64,000 nucleotides of DNA from Mesorhizobium onobrychidis (GTDB lineage: Bacteria > Pseudomonadota > Alphaproteobacteria > Rhizobiales > Rhizobiaceae): assembly GCF_024707545.1 (NCBI RefSeq), contig NZ_CP062229.1, forward strand, positions 3,453,501-3,517,500, written 5' to 3'. Positions 54,253 to 63,376 of the stretch are shown here, piece by piece; the first letter of the stretch is position 1, and each line of letters starts with the position of its first letter. Both the position numbers and the translations under genes were made by a program. Below the pieces are notes generated by a model. The model saw nothing but the letters and a program-made list of their open reading frames with translations, was not told the DNA's origin and searched no databases.

Positions 54253-54908
54253 ACGGGCCGCAGGATCTCGGCGGGCAGATGGGGTTCGGGCCGGTTGCAC
54301 CCGAAAAGGACGAACCCTATTTCCATGCCGAATGGGAAAGACGAGCGCTTGGCGTGACGCTGTGCGCCGGCGCCATGGGCGCCTGGAATATCGATGAGAG
54401 CCGGCATGCGCGGGAATCGCTGCGTCCCGCCGACTACTATGCCTCGAGCTATTATGAGATCTGGATCAAGGCGCTCGAAATCTTGCTGAAGCGGCATGGT
54501 TTTGTCAGTGACCGCGATCTGGTCGCGGGCAAGGCGATCGACCCTGCTGCGACGCCCAAAAGGGTGCTGAAGGCCGAAAACGTGCCGGCAGTATTGGCTA
54601 AGGGCGGCCCCTGCGACCGTCTGATCGCCACGCCGGCGCGATTCAAGGCAGGCGACCTGGTGCGGACGAAGAATTTCCATCCGACCGGCCACACAAGGCT
54701 GCCGCGCTACGCACGCGGCAAGCAAGGCGCCGTCGAGGCGGTGCGCGATGGTTTTGTCTTCCCTGATACGAATGCGCACGGCCAGGGCGAAAACCCGCAA
54801 TGGGTCTACACGGTGGTTTTTGACGGCGCGGAGATCTGGGGCGAGGGCGCCGACCCGACGCTGATCGTGTCGATCGACGCCTGGGAGAGCTATCTTGAAC
54901 CGGCGTGA
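54249..54908 (+). CDS. nthB: nitrile hydratase beta subunit
   Basis: 219 aa. Begins [20 protein letters not shown], the conserved start of beta subunits (xDxGGxxGFG), and carries the C-terminal SH3-like domain with [20 protein letters not shown] and GRYARGKxG-like [11 protein letters not shown]. It pairs with NthA to form the heterodimer active site. Confidence 0.95.
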   Translation: MNGPQDLGGQMGFGPVAPEKDEPYFHAEWERRALGVTLCAGAMGAWNIDESRHARESLRPADYYASSYYEIWIKALEILLKRHGFVSDRDLVAGKAIDPAATPKRVLKAENVPAVLAKGGPCDRLIATPARFKAGDLVRTKNFHPTGHTRLPRYARGKQGAVEAVRDGFVFPDTNAHGQGENPQWVYTVVFDGAEIWGEGADPTLIVSIDAWESYLEPA

Positions 54909-55260
54909 GGCGAAGTCAGTCACCGCCAAGCTGCCGGCGGGCATTGATGCGCCGGTATTCGCCGAGCCATGGCAAGCGGAAGCCTTCGCCATGACGGTTG
55001 CGCTGAACGACAAGGGCCTGTTTTCCTGGAGCGAATGGGCAGAGGCCTTGTCCGCCGAGGTCAAGAAGCCCGGTGTCGCAAGCGACGGCCATGATTATTA
55101 CGAGCACTGGCTGGCGGCGCTGGAAAATTTGCTGTCGGCCAAAGGCGTTGCCGGCAGGAGCGACGTCGATACGCTCGCTGCCGCCTGGGAACGCGCCGCG
55201 CATGCGACGCCGCACGGCAAGCCGATCCTGCTCGAGAACGATCCCGGCCCGACCGGCTAG
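54895..55260 (+). CDS. nitrile hydratase accessory/activator protein (P14K/NhlE-type)
   Basis: 121 aa, similar to the N-terminal part of the beta subunit (PVFAEPWQAEAFAMTVALND, FSWSEWAEALSAE, YYEHWLAALENLL). Proteins of this type act as self-subunit-swapping chaperones that load cobalt into the alpha subunit. The start is a TTG at 54895, which overlaps the nthB end by 14 bp; GGGAG lies upstream. The operon therefore holds alpha, beta and activator, but no amidase or cobalt transporter. Confidence 0.88.
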   Translation: MNRREAKSVTAKLPAGIDAPVFAEPWQAEAFAMTVALNDKGLFSWSEWAEALSAEVKKPGVASDGHDYYEHWLAALENLLSAKGVAGRSDVDTLAAAWERAAHATPHGKPILLENDPGPTG

Positions 55261-55407
55261 GTCGTGGCGGCTCGACTTCGTTCTCTTTACGTTCCGATCC
55301 CTGCCTGATAACTTGCGTCATTGGAGGCGGTAGGTCCGCCGCCGATGATCTTGGTGACGGTAGTCGTCGGCCTTGTCTTTCCCTCGCGAATCCGGTCTCT
55401 CGCGCTG

Positions 55408-56535
55408 ATGGAATTCTCTCCTCAACAGGACGATGCGCTGAAAGCGGTCGCCACCTGGCTCAAGATCGGAAAGCCGCAGCTCTTCCGGCTGTTCGGCTAT
55501 GCCGGCACCGGTAAGACGACGCTGGCGCGCTATTTCGCCGAGCATGTCGACGGCCAGGTGCAGTTCGCGGCCTTCACCGGCAAGGCGGCGCAGGTGCTGC
55601 GTTCCAAGGGCGCGGTCAATGCCCGCACCATCCATTCGCTGATCTACCGGCCGAAGGGCGAGGAATCGGTAGCGGACGAGGTGACCGGCAAGACCTCGAT
55701 GTCGCCGACCTTTTCGCTCAACCGGCAAAGCCCGATCTCGCGGGCCAAGCTCGTCGTCATCGACGAATGTTCGATGGTCGACGAGCAGCTCGGCCGCGAC
55801 CTGATGAGTTTCGGCACGCCGATCCTGGTTCTCGGCGATCCCGGCCAGTTGCCGCCGATCTCGGGCGGCGGCTTCTTCACCGACCATGAGCCGGATATTC
55901 TTCTCACCGAGATCCACCGGCAGGCGCGCGACAACCCGATCATCCGACTGGCGCTCGACGTGCGCGAGGGTCGCGAATTCATGCGCGGCGATTATGGCAC
56001 GGCGCAGGTGATCGGCAAGGAAGACGTCACACAGGAACTGGTGCTGAAGGCGGACCAGGTGCTGGTCGGCACCAACAGGACGCGGCGTCGCTATAATCAG
56101 CGGCTGCGCGAGCTGAAGGGGTTCAATGCCGACTACCCTCAGGCCGGCGACAAGCTCGTCTGCCTGCGTAACGACCCGGCCAAGGGATTGCTCAACGGCT
56201 CGCTGTGGAAGGTGATGACCTCGTCGCGCGAGACGGTGAAACCCGGCATCAATTTGCTGGTCTCACCGGAGGAGGACGATCCGGACCGCGGCGTTGCCAA
56301 GATCAAGCTGCTCAAAGCGGCGTTCGAGGACCCGGACGCCGATATTCCTTGGCAGCAGAAAAAGCGCTTCGACGATTTCGACTATGGCTACGCGCTGACC
56401 GTGCACAAGGCGCAAGGCTCGCAGTGGAACGAGATCGTGCTTTTCGACGAAAGCTGGGCGTTCAAGGAAACCCGCCAGCGCTGGCTCTACACCGCGATCA
56501 CGCGCGCGGCCGAACGGCTGACGATTGTCAGATAG
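55408..56535 (+). CDS. ATP-dependent RecD-like DNA helicase
   Basis: 375-aa superfamily 1B helicase. Walker A LFGYAGTGKTTLARYFAE (about residue 30), Walker B VVIDECSMVDEQL (about 117), motif III LGDPGQLPPISG, motif IV-like HRQARDNPIIRLAL, and motifs V/VI YALTVHKAQGSQWNEIVLFD and RWLYTAITRAAERLTIV. It lacks the RecD N-terminal domains, matching the short RecD-like group. The ATG at 55408 (MEFSPQQDDAL) fits the family start; a frame opening at 55321 has no binding site. Confidence 0.9.
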   Translation: MEFSPQQDDALKAVATWLKIGKPQLFRLFGYAGTGKTTLARYFAEHVDGQVQFAAFTGKAAQVLRSKGAVNARTIHSLIYRPKGEESVADEVTGKTSMSPTFSLNRQSPISRAKLVVIDECSMVDEQLGRDLMSFGTPILVLGDPGQLPPISGGGFFTDHEPDILLTEIHRQARDNPIIRLALDVREGREFMRGDYGTAQVIGKEDVTQELVLKADQVLVGTNRTRRRYNQRLRELKGFNADYPQAGDKLVCLRNDPAKGLLNGSLWKVMTSSRETVKPGINLLVSPEEDDPDRGVAKIKLLKAAFEDPDADIPWQQKKRFDDFDYGYALTVHKAQGSQWNEIVLFDESWAFKETRQRWLYTAITRAAERLTIVR

Positions 56536-56560
56536 GCCGATCGAGCGGCCGGGGGCTGCG

Positions 56561-56965
56561 TCACCGTGGGGCAAGCGGTCTGGCGCCGAGCCATTCCCAC
56601 GCGGATGCTTCGTCCTTTGCCTCGAAATGCCTGAGCTCGACGGGCGAGGAAACAGGCAGCAAGCCCTGTGCGCTGGGTACCCAGTTCGGCTCGCCGACCG
56701 CAGCGCAGCGGCCGACATGCTCCACGGCAAGGGCCGTGCCCTGTTCAAGCGTTTCGTCCGACACATCGACCCAATCGACGCCATCATGATCGATCAGGCG
56801 CACCAGCACGTCGATTTTCGGGTGCAGCGCGTAAGCCGCCTCCAGCAAACCGAACAGGTTTTCCGCATCGGCCGCCGTGACATGGCCGACGACGTCGATG
56901 GCGAACAGGTCGTCGCGGTCGGTATCGATACGGCGAACCGCCGGCACGGCTTCAAGATAATTCAC
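56561..56965 (-). CDS. SpoIIAA-like (STAS-related) protein
   Basis: 134 aa. The sequence [20 protein letters not shown] to [12 protein letters not shown] fits the SpoIIAA-like/DUF3478 family, which has a STAS or SEC14-like fold with unknown role. Start is a GTG at 56965 with GAGGAA 5 bp upstream. It is divergent from pdxJ with 112 bp between. Confidence 0.78.
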   Translation of the reverse strand: MNYLEAVPAVRRIDTDRDDLFAIDVVGHVTAADAENLFGLLEAAYALHPKIDVLVRLIDHDGVDWVDVSDETLEQGTALAVEHVGRCAAVGEPNWVPSAQGLLPVSSPVELRHFEAKDEASAWEWLGARPLAPR

Positions 56966-57077
56966 GGGTCTTCCTCTTGCTGGATATTATACGTCCCTCT
57001 GGAACACCGGAAACCCCCTGTCTGTTCCCGCCAAAGGCGGTATAGATGGCCGCAAGTACATCCGGACCCGAGAACCC

Positions 57078-57818
57078 ATGCCTGCAAAACTCTCCGTCAA
57101 TCTCAATGCCATCGCCATGCTGCGCAACCGGCGCGACCTGCCGTGGCCTGATGTGACCGGGCTCGGGCGACTGGCGCTGGCCGCGGGCGCGCATGGGCTG
57201 ACAGTGCATCCGCGGCCCGACGAGCGGCACACCAGGCATTCCGACCTGCCGGAGATCAGGGCGCTGATCGACGACGAATTCCCCCAGGCGGAGTTCAACA
57301 TCGAGGGCTATCCGAGCGAGGATTTCCTGGCGCTTGTGGAAAAGCACCAGCCAGAGCAGGTGACGCTGGTGCCCGACGACCCTGCCCAGGCCACCTCCGA
57401 CCATGGCTGGAACTTCGCCGCCGAGGCGGCGTTCCTGACACCGATCGTCAAACGCCTGAAAAAGGGGGGCTTTCGCGTGTCGCTGTTTTCCGACCCGGAT
57501 CCGGCAGGCATGAAGGCCGCGCGCGACACCGGCGCCGACCGGATCGAGCTCTACACCGGTCCATATGGCAGCTATCATTCCGATTCGGCAAAAGCGGCGA
57601 AGGAGCTGGAAAGATTGGGAAAAACCGCGGATGCCGCGCTTGCCGCCGGGCTTCAGGTCAATGCCGGGCATGATCTGGTGGTGAACAACCTGCCGGCATT
57701 GGCAAAGCGCATCCCGGTATTGGCCGAAGTGTCGATTGGACATGGGTTGACAGCCGATGCGTTGGAGTATGGCATGGCCGGGACGGTCAAAAGATTTCTG
57801 AAGGCCTGTGGGTGGTAA
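57078..57818 (+). CDS. pdxJ: pyridoxine 5'-phosphate synthase
   Basis: 246 aa, TIM barrel that condenses 1-deoxyxylulose 5-phosphate and 3-amino-2-oxopropyl phosphate in the DXP-dependent vitamin B6 pathway. Motifs: [15 protein letters not shown], the catalytic [38 protein letters not shown], and [14 protein letters not shown], with [16 protein letters not shown] at the end. Single gene; kup follows after 103 bp. Confidence 0.96.
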   Translation: MPAKLSVNLNAIAMLRNRRDLPWPDVTGLGRLALAAGAHGLTVHPRPDERHTRHSDLPEIRALIDDEFPQAEFNIEGYPSEDFLALVEKHQPEQVTLVPDDPAQATSDHGWNFAAEAAFLTPIVKRLKKGGFRVSLFSDPDPAGMKAARDTGADRIELYTGPYGSYHSDSAKAAKELERLGKTADAALAAGLQVNAGHDLVVNNLPALAKRIPVLAEVSIGHGLTADALEYGMAGTVKRFLKACGW

Positions 57819-57921
57819 GGATGGAAGCCTCGCTTTGCAGACATGGCAGCCATCACGTTGGGGCACTTGATATTGCATCGCAGCAAGCGTAGAGCACCGC
57901 CCGCTTATCGGAGTGTCGTCC

Positions 57922-59835
57922 ATGGCCCTTACCAACAGTGGTAGTGAGGCAGAACCAGTCGAACAATCAAGCCATCCTGAGGTCGAAAAGCACAGCACCA
58001 AGGTTTTGATGCTGGGCGCTCTCGGCGTGGTCTATGGCGATATCGGCACCAGCCCGATCTATGCGCTTCGCGAAGCACTGCATGCTTCGTCCGGCACCGA
58101 TCCGCGCAGTGCCGTTCTGGGCATTCTGTCGCTGATCGTCTGGGCACTGACGATTATCGTGACAATCAAATACGTCGCCTTCGTGCTTCGGGCGGATAAC
58201 AAGGGTGAAGGCGGTACCCTGTCGCTTATGGCGCTGGCCCGGAAAGCTTATCCGGCTGGTTCCGGCATCATTCTTGCCATTGGTCTCTGCGGAGCCGCAC
58301 TGTTTTTCGGCGACGCGATCATAACGCCGGCCATCTCGGTGCTTTCAGCGGTGGAAGGCCTGAGCGTCGTGACCCCGGCGTTCGATCCGTACGTGGTTCC
58401 CATTACATTGGTGATTCTTGCCGTTTTGTTTGCCGTGCAGCGCTTCGGAACCGGTAGAGTGGCCTCCGTTTTCGGGCCGGTGACGGCGCTCTGGTTTCTG
58501 GCGATCGGCATTGCCGGATTGGTGCATATTCTTGACGATGTGTCGGTGCTTTTGGCAATCAACCCCTACTATGCAGTTGCCTATCTTGCCGAAGCCAAAA
58601 CGGGCGCATTTCTCACAGTCGGCGCGGTCTTTCTGGCGGTTACCGGTGCTGAAGCGCTTTACGTCGATCTCGGGCACTTCGGTCGCCGTCCAATCGTGCT
58701 AGCCTGGTTCTGGATCGTCTTCCCCTGCCTGCTGCTCAGCTATTTTGGGCAAGGCGCATTCGTACTTGCTCACGGGGGGCTGCCCGACAATCCGTTTTTC
58801 CAGATGCTGCCAGATTGGGCACTGATACCAATGGTCGGGCTAGCAACAGCAGCGACTGTCATCGCCAGTCAAGCCGTTATCTCCGGGGCGTTTTCGCTAA
58901 CTCGGCAAGCGGTGCAGCTCAATCTTCTGCCCAGAATCGAAGTTCAGCATACTTCCGAGATGCAACTCGGCCAAATTTACATGCCACGCGTGAATCTCAT
59001 TCTCGCGCTCGGCGTAATGCTGCTCGTCGTCGGCTTTGGCAGTTCGAGTTCGCTCGCTTCCGCCTATGGAATTTCGGTGACAGGCGAAATGCTGATGACG
59101 ACTATTTTGCTGTTCGTGGTGATGCGGTGGCAATGGAAATGGCAGACCGCGCTCGCTGCGGCGCTGGCGCTGCTCTTTGGCACGATAGACACCGGCTTCT
59201 TCCTGGCAAATATTGTGAAATTCGTGGAAGGCGGATGGGTCTCGATCGCTGTTGCCTGCATCATGGGGCTGATCATGGGGACCTGGATACGCGGAAGTCG
59301 CTATCTATTCGACAAGACGCGCCGGAACGAAATTCCGCTCGATTTCCTCGCCGGCAATTTGTTGAAGAAAAAGCCGCAGCTGGTGTCCGGTACGGCCGTG
59401 TTCCTGACCAGTGATCCCGTCAGCGCGCCGACCGCGCTGATGCACAGCCTGAAGCACTACAAGGTGCTGCACGAACAAAACGTCATCCTCTCGGTGGTGA
59501 CGGCTCAGCAGCCCGTGGTGCCCGACAGCGAGCGGGTCAAGATGGAAACGATCAACGAGCTGTTCATGCGGGTGACGCTGACCTTCGGCTATATGGAGCA
59601 GCCGAACATCCCGCGTGCGCTGGCGATCTGCCGCAAGCAGGGCTGGAAGTTCGACATCATGACGACCTCCTTCTTTCTGTCGCGGCGCTCGCTCAAGGCG
59701 TCACCCAACTCCGGCATGCCGGTGTGGCAGGACAAGCTGTTCATCGGGTTGGCGCGCACCGCAGCGGATGCGACCGAATATTTCCAGATCCCGACCGGAC
59801 GTGTTGTCGAGATCGGGACGCAGGTGGCTATCTAG
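57922..59835 (+). CDS. kup: Kup-type K+ uptake transporter
   Basis: 637 aa, K+/H+ symporter with about 12 helices and a cytoplasmic C-terminal domain (from ~ residue 480). The signature start [20 protein letters not shown] is present, with [20 protein letters not shown] and [21 protein letters not shown] lies 8 bp before the ATG at 57922; a GTG at 57913 is an alternative. A strong terminator follows. Confidence 0.96.
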   Translation: MALTNSGSEAEPVEQSSHPEVEKHSTKVLMLGALGVVYGDIGTSPIYALREALHASSGTDPRSAVLGILSLIVWALTIIVTIKYVAFVLRADNKGEGGTLSLMALARKAYPAGSGIILAIGLCGAALFFGDAIITPAISVLSAVEGLSVVTPAFDPYVVPITLVILAVLFAVQRFGTGRVASVFGPVTALWFLAIGIAGLVHILDDVSVLLAINPYYAVAYLAEAKTGAFLTVGAVFLAVTGAEALYVDLGHFGRRPIVLAWFWIVFPCLLLSYFGQGAFVLAHGGLPDNPFFQMLPDWALIPMVGLATAATVIASQAVISGAFSLTRQAVQLNLLPRIEVQHTSEMQLGQIYMPRVNLILALGVMLLVVGFGSSSSLASAYGISVTGEMLMTTILLFVVMRWQWKWQTALAAALALLFGTIDTGFFLANIVKFVEGGWVSIAVACIMGLIMGTWIRGSRYLFDKTRRNEIPLDFLAGNLLKKKPQLVSGTAVFLTSDPVSAPTALMHSLKHYKVLHEQNVILSVVTAQQPVVPDSERVKMETINELFMRVTLTFGYMEQPNIPRALAICRKQGWKFDIMTTSFFLSRRSLKASPNSGMPVWQDKLFIGLARTAADATEYFQIPTGRVVEIGTQVAI

Positions 59836-59838
59836 ACA

Positions 59839-59871
59839 AAAGGCCGTGCCCTGTCCAAAGGCACGGCCTTT
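59839..59871. terminator. bidirectional terminator after kup
   Basis: AAAGGCCGTGCC (59839-59850) and GGCACGGCCTTT (59860-59871) form a perfect 12-bp stem, loop of 9. It serves both kup and the convergent quinone reductase gene. Confidence 0.85.
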
Positions 59872-59890
59872 GCCAGAATCTCCGCGGCCT

Positions 59891-60781
59891 TCAGCCGGCC
59901 AGAGCTGCCTTGTTCGCCTCGAGGAAATGCCTCAACGATTTCGGCTTTTTGCCTGAAAGTGTCTCGATCGCATCGGTCACCATGCCGATGCGGCCGGAGC
60001 GCGTGTTGGTGTCGAAGGAAGTGACGACGGGGGCAAAGCCTTCGGGAACGCCGGCAGCCTTCAGACCCTCGGTCAACGCCTCGTCCGAAAGCTGGACGAC
60101 CTCGATGGGCTTGCCGGTGACGTCGGTCACCAAGGCTGCGATCTCGGCGACGGTGTGGGCCTGCGGACCCGTCAGCGTGTATGTCGTGCTTTCGGAAGCG
60201 CCCGACGCAAGGCCCGCGGCGATCGCCGCGGCCATGTCGTCGCGAGCGCCATGGGCGATGCGGCCGTCGGCCGCCGATGTGTACCACTGCCCCGAGGCAA
60301 TGGCATGCGGCAGCGACATGAACAGGTTCTCCTGATACCAGCCGTTGCGGAAAATCGTGTAGGGGATGTCGCTCGCCTTGATCGCCTGCTCGGTACCGTA
60401 GTGATCGCCCGCAAACAGCACCGGCGATCCCGGCTCAGGATTGGGCATCGAGGTGTAGAGCAGATGCGAAACACCTGCCTTCCTGGCGGCTGCGACTGCA
60501 TTCTCGTGCTGCTTGAGGCGCTTGCCCCCAAGGTCGATCTCGCCGGTCGAGATGATCAGGACCCTGCCGGCGCCCTTGAATGCCTCGACGAGCGACGCCG
60601 TGTCATCGAAATCGGCTTGCCTGATGGCAACGCCGCGCGTCGCCAGGTCGGCGAGGTTTTCTGGATTACGGGTGGCGGCGATGATGCGTGCGGACGGAAC
60701 CTTGAGCGTGTCCAGCAGATGATGGATGACGCCGCGGCCGAGCTGGCCGGAGGCGCCGGTGACGAGAAGGGTTTCGGTCAT
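59891..60781 (-). CDS. NmrA/SDR-type NAD(P)H:quinone oxidoreductase (QorB-like)
   Basis: 296 aa. Atypical SDR with the nucleotide site LLVTGASGQLGRGVIHHLLD at the N-terminus, YTSMPNPEPGSPVLFAGDHY in the middle and FRNGWYQENLF. The form matches E. coli QorB (YtfG), which reduces quinones with NADPH. It is divergent from an HxlR-type regulator, the same arrangement as qorB-qorR in E. coli, which supports the name. Confidence 0.86.
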   Translation of the reverse strand: MTETLLVTGASGQLGRGVIHHLLDTLKVPSARIIAATRNPENLADLATRGVAIRQADFDDTASLVEAFKGAGRVLIISTGEIDLGGKRLKQHENAVAAARKAGVSHLLYTSMPNPEPGSPVLFAGDHYGTEQAIKASDIPYTIFRNGWYQENLFMSLPHAIASGQWYTSAADGRIAHGARDDMAAAIAAGLASGASESTTYTLTGPQAHTVAEIAALVTDVTGKPIEVVQLSDEALTEGLKAAGVPEGFAPVVTSFDTNTRSGRIGMVTDAIETLSGKKPKSLRHFLEANKAALAG

Positions 60782-60824
60782 GGGAAGTCCTGTCGTTGCG
60801 CCGGAGCGGCGGGTGCTTATATAA

Positions 60825-60839
60825 GTCTCAAAAAGAGAC
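60825..60839. promoter_or_regulatory. candidate HxlR operator between quinone reductase and regulator
   Basis: GTCTC-AAAAA-GAGAC, a perfect inverted repeat, next to the palindrome CTTATATAAG at 60816-60825 that likely holds a -10 box. It lies in the divergent promoter region and suits the adjacent HxlR protein. Confidence 0.5.
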
Positions 60840-60917
60840 CAGCACTAAAATAGGAATTGACAGACCTCCGTAAAGAAGGCAGTTTTGCGGGAGGTAGGCA
60901 GGCGCAGGGAACCAGCG

Positions 60918-61328
60918 ATGGACGGCAAAATCGTCAGTCTGAGATCGAAACTCGAGATTTACAAAGCGGGCAGCGGCGGGGGCAACATTGCGGACTGTCC
61001 GGTTCGCGATGTGATCCAGGGCATCAGCAACAAATGGAGTTCGCTGCTGATGATGGCGCTGGCAGAAAAGCCGTACCGGTTCGGCGAATTGCGGCGGCTG
61101 GTACCCGACATTTCACAGCGCATGCTCACCCAGACGCTGCACGATTTGCAGCGCGACGGTTACGTCCATCGCGAGGTGTTCCCGACCAAGCCGCCGAGCG
61201 TCGAATACAGTCTGACCGATCTCGGACGTTCGATGTTCGGACCCCTGCACCAGCTGCTCCAGTGGGCCGAGCTCAATCATGGCGCTGTGCGCGCCGCTCG
61301 CGCCGCTTTTGACGATACCGACACTTAA
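60918..61328 (+). CDS. HxlR-family regulator
   Basis: 136 aa. [20 protein letters not shown] with the conserved N-terminal cysteine (about residue 29), then the winged helix [40 protein letters not shown]. The Cys is the redox sensor in QorR/HypR-type members, so it may sense quinones or disulfide stress and control the divergent reductase gene. The ATG at 60918 has AGGGA upstream. Confidence 0.88.
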   Translation: MDGKIVSLRSKLEIYKAGSGGGNIADCPVRDVIQGISNKWSSLLMMALAEKPYRFGELRRLVPDISQRMLTQTLHDLQRDGYVHREVFPTKPPSVEYSLTDLGRSMFGPLHQLLQWAELNHGAVRAARAAFDDTDT

Positions 61329-61420
61329 CCCAACGCCAAGAGCGACGGCTTGATTTGGCGATACCGCTGAAGGATCGGTGGTGGCTGGAACCGTGGTCGA
61401 TCCGTTCAGGCGGATCGGTA

Positions 61421-62182
61421 TCAAGGAAGCGCGGCGGCCGCCTCGTTGCGGCGGATGAGTTTCGAAAGGTGCGAACCCTTCGCTTGCAGGAATGCATGAA
61501 GGCGCTGTGGATAGTCTGGGGTGACAGCGTCCTTCACCGACTTGCGTTCGTGCAATCCCTTCCGCCAGGCCTCGACAAGCGGCTTTCCGCTCAGGATGCC
61601 GAAATCGCCGATCCGATCGAAGGCGTCGAAATAGCGAAAGACTGGTCCATAGACAGCATCGACCATTGAAAAGCGCTCGCCGGCGAACCACGGCCCAGTT
61701 CGGCCGGCCGCCAGTTCCTCTTCGAGACGGTCGAACATCGCCGACAGACCTTCGCCTTCGGCAAGGAAGGCGGCCTCGGTCGGCGCGGAATAGAATCGAC
61801 CGATGGCGTTGAGGATGGCCGAGCCAAACTCGACCCAGGCGCGGTGCCGGGCCCGGGCCAGCGGGTCGGCAGGATGGAGTGGGGGCCGTTGCGTTTCCTC
61901 GAGGAATTCGAGGATGACCGCCGATTCGAAAATCACCGTTTCCTCGCCATTTTGCTGCACGCGCAGCAGCGGCACCTTGCCGAGCGGCGATATCGCCTTG
62001 AACCAGGCCGGCTTGTTGGCGAGATCGATGGTGAAGCGTTCGAACGGCACGTCTTTTTCGGCGAGTGAGATCGCCGCGCGCTGCACATAGGGACAAAGGT
62101 GGTGGCTGACGAGAACGAGCTTGTCGGACACCAGGCTGCCCGTCTCCGGGATGTCGCCGATCTTGCAGATTTCATGTTTCAT
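61421..62182 (-). CDS. glutathione S-transferase family protein
   Basis: 253 aa. N-terminal thioredoxin-like domain with LVLVSHHLCPYVQRAAISLA (active-site Cys in CPYV, so of the omega/beta type) and the cis-Pro region ISPLGKVPLLRV, then the GSH-binding ESAVILEFLEE; the helical C-terminal domain follows. Start is the ATG at 62182 (MKHEICKIGD). It is divergent from a MarR gene with 99 bp between containing three operator copies. Confidence 0.9.
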   Translation of the reverse strand: MKHEICKIGDIPETGSLVSDKLVLVSHHLCPYVQRAAISLAEKDVPFERFTIDLANKPAWFKAISPLGKVPLLRVQQNGEETVIFESAVILEFLEETQRPPLHPADPLARARHRAWVEFGSAILNAIGRFYSAPTEAAFLAEGEGLSAMFDRLEEELAAGRTGPWFAGERFSMVDAVYGPVFRYFDAFDRIGDFGILSGKPLVEAWRKGLHERKSVKDAVTPDYPQRLHAFLQAKGSHLSKLIRRNEAAAALP

Positions 62183-62202
62183 GGCAGTGTCTTCGGATAT
62201 CA

Positions 62203-62261
62203 ATGCAGTTGCATGTATATAGATGCATTTGCATTCACGTGCAAGCTTGATGCAATTGCAT
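62203..62261. promoter_or_regulatory. three copies of a MarR operator between GST and marR genes
   Basis: Three 12-bp sites fit ATGCA-N-TTGCAT: ATGCAGTTGCAT (62203-62214), ATGCATTTGCAT (62223-62234) and ATGCAATTGCAT (62250-62261; the last is a perfect palindrome, extended to GATGCAATTGCATC). Starts are 20 and 27 bp apart. They fill most of the divergent promoter region, so the adjacent MarR protein is expected to bind there. Confidence 0.8.
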
Positions 62262-62281
62262 CTATCCCCTATGCTGCAATC

Positions 62282-62740
62282 ATGACGGAGAAAACCAATC
62301 CTTCGCCCGCGGCCATCAAGGCCTGGGCGCGCCTGATGCGCGTTTCGCGCCAGCTGGTGGAAAGAGCCGAAGATGCGCTGAAGGACAGCAGCTTACCGCC
62401 GCTTGCCTGGTACGATGTGCTGCATGAGCTTGCCGAAGCCGGCGAGGGCGGCCTGCGGCCGTTCCAGCTGATCGAGCGCACACTGTTTGCGCAATATAAC
62501 ATCTCCCGGCTACTGGCGCGGCTCGAAGCGGACGGGCTGGTCGAGAAGCTCAGGGTTGCCGATGACGGGCGAGGACAGACTATCCGCATCACCGGCAAGG
62601 GGCGCGAGATGCGCCGCCGCATGTGGGCCGTCTACGGACTGTCGATCGCGGAGCTGGTCGGCGCCAGGCTTTCAGATGATGACCTCGACACCTTGTCGGC
62701 TCTGCTTGGTCGGCTGCGCCATCCAGCCGCCCTCGAGTGA
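62282..62740 (+). CDS. MarR-family regulator
   Basis: 152 aa. Winged helix-turn-helix in the MarR fold: LAWYDVLHELAEAGEGGLRP, FQLIERTLFAQYNISRLLARLEADGLVEK, then the wing DGRGQTIRITGKGREM. The ATG at 62282 is the first sensible start. Likely senses electrophiles or phenolic compounds and controls the divergent GST gene and itself through the three sites upstream. Confidence 0.9.
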   Translation: MTEKTNPSPAAIKAWARLMRVSRQLVERAEDALKDSSLPPLAWYDVLHELAEAGEGGLRPFQLIERTLFAQYNISRLLARLEADGLVEKLRVADDGRGQTIRITGKGREMRRRMWAVYGLSIAELVGARLSDDDLDTLSALLGRLRHPAALE

Positions 62741-62766
62741 TGTGGCCTTTGCTGAACGTCGCGACG

Positions 62767-63195
62767 TCAGACACTTCCCCAGAGGAATGCCAGTGCCGCC
62801 AGCACGCCAAGCATGACGCGAACCAGATGCAGATTGCCCCATTTGACGATCAGCGCCCTCGCTTGCGGATTGACGGCAGCCGCGTCCATCGCCTCCAGCA
62901 ATCGGTTTGTCGGCATCATTGCGATCAGCGTCCATGGCCAGGGCAGGATGATCAGCACCGCCGCGAGCAGATAGGCGAGACTGCCCGTCTGCCACCAGGC
63001 AACGACACCAAGAACACAGGCGACGACGGCGATCGACGCCTGCATGGCGGCGCCGCGCTTGTAGGCGGGCTGCCATTCCTGCAGCAGTGCCCTGTCATCG
63101 AGGCGAAGCCGCGCCGGCTGCTCGGCGACGCTGACATAGATGGCGGCGCCCGCGAAAGCGGCGGTAACGGTCAGTGCAAGCAGGCCGACGAGCAT
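62767..63195 (-). CDS. DUF1772 (anthrone oxygenase-like) membrane protein
   Basis: 142 aa, four membrane segments. MLVGLLALTVTAAFAGAAIY, a central charged loop (EWQPAYKRGAAMQAS) and MMPTNRLLEAMD, KWGNLHLVRVMLG are typical of DUF1772. Role unknown; fungal relatives act on anthrones. CGGAGG lies 4 bp before the ATG at 63195. Divergent from a TetR gene whose operator lies between. Confidence 0.85.
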   Translation of the reverse strand: MLVGLLALTVTAAFAGAAIYVSVAEQPARLRLDDRALLQEWQPAYKRGAAMQASIAVVACVLGVVAWWQTGSLAYLLAAVLIILPWPWTLIAMMPTNRLLEAMDAAAVNPQARALIVKWGNLHLVRVMLGVLAALAFLWGSV

Positions 63196-63211
63196 CTTGC
63201 CTCCGTGACAT

Positions 63212-63250
63212 GCCGTTCCAGTGGAGGCCGTTCCAGTGGAGGCCGTTCCG
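63212..63250. repeat. 15-bp tandem repeat
   Basis: GCCGTTCCAGTGGAG occurs twice in full (63212-63226 and 63227-63241) and a third partial copy (63242-63250) ends the run. It lies in the leader region of the DUF1772 gene, upstream of its binding site. Confidence 0.75.
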
Positions 63251-63319
63251 GTCTGGAAGGCGTCAAAAAGCGGAGATAGGGCTTGCACCGGGTCCGACAA
63301 TACGTCATAGACATGCCGA

Positions 63320-63334
63320 ACCGTAACGTACGGT
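63320..63334. promoter_or_regulatory. candidate TetR operator
   Basis: ACCGTA-ACG-TACGGT is a perfect inverted repeat with a 3-bp centre, within 60 bp of the TetR start and between it and the divergent DUF1772 gene. Confidence 0.55.
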
Positions 63335-63376
63335 ACGGACCTGGCTGCCGCCGTCATCGAGCAGGAAAAGAGTTTG

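Noticed and set aside
63212..63250. Direct repeats as a CRISPR fragment
   Set aside because: Units are contiguous, only 15 bp, with no spacers and no cas genes.
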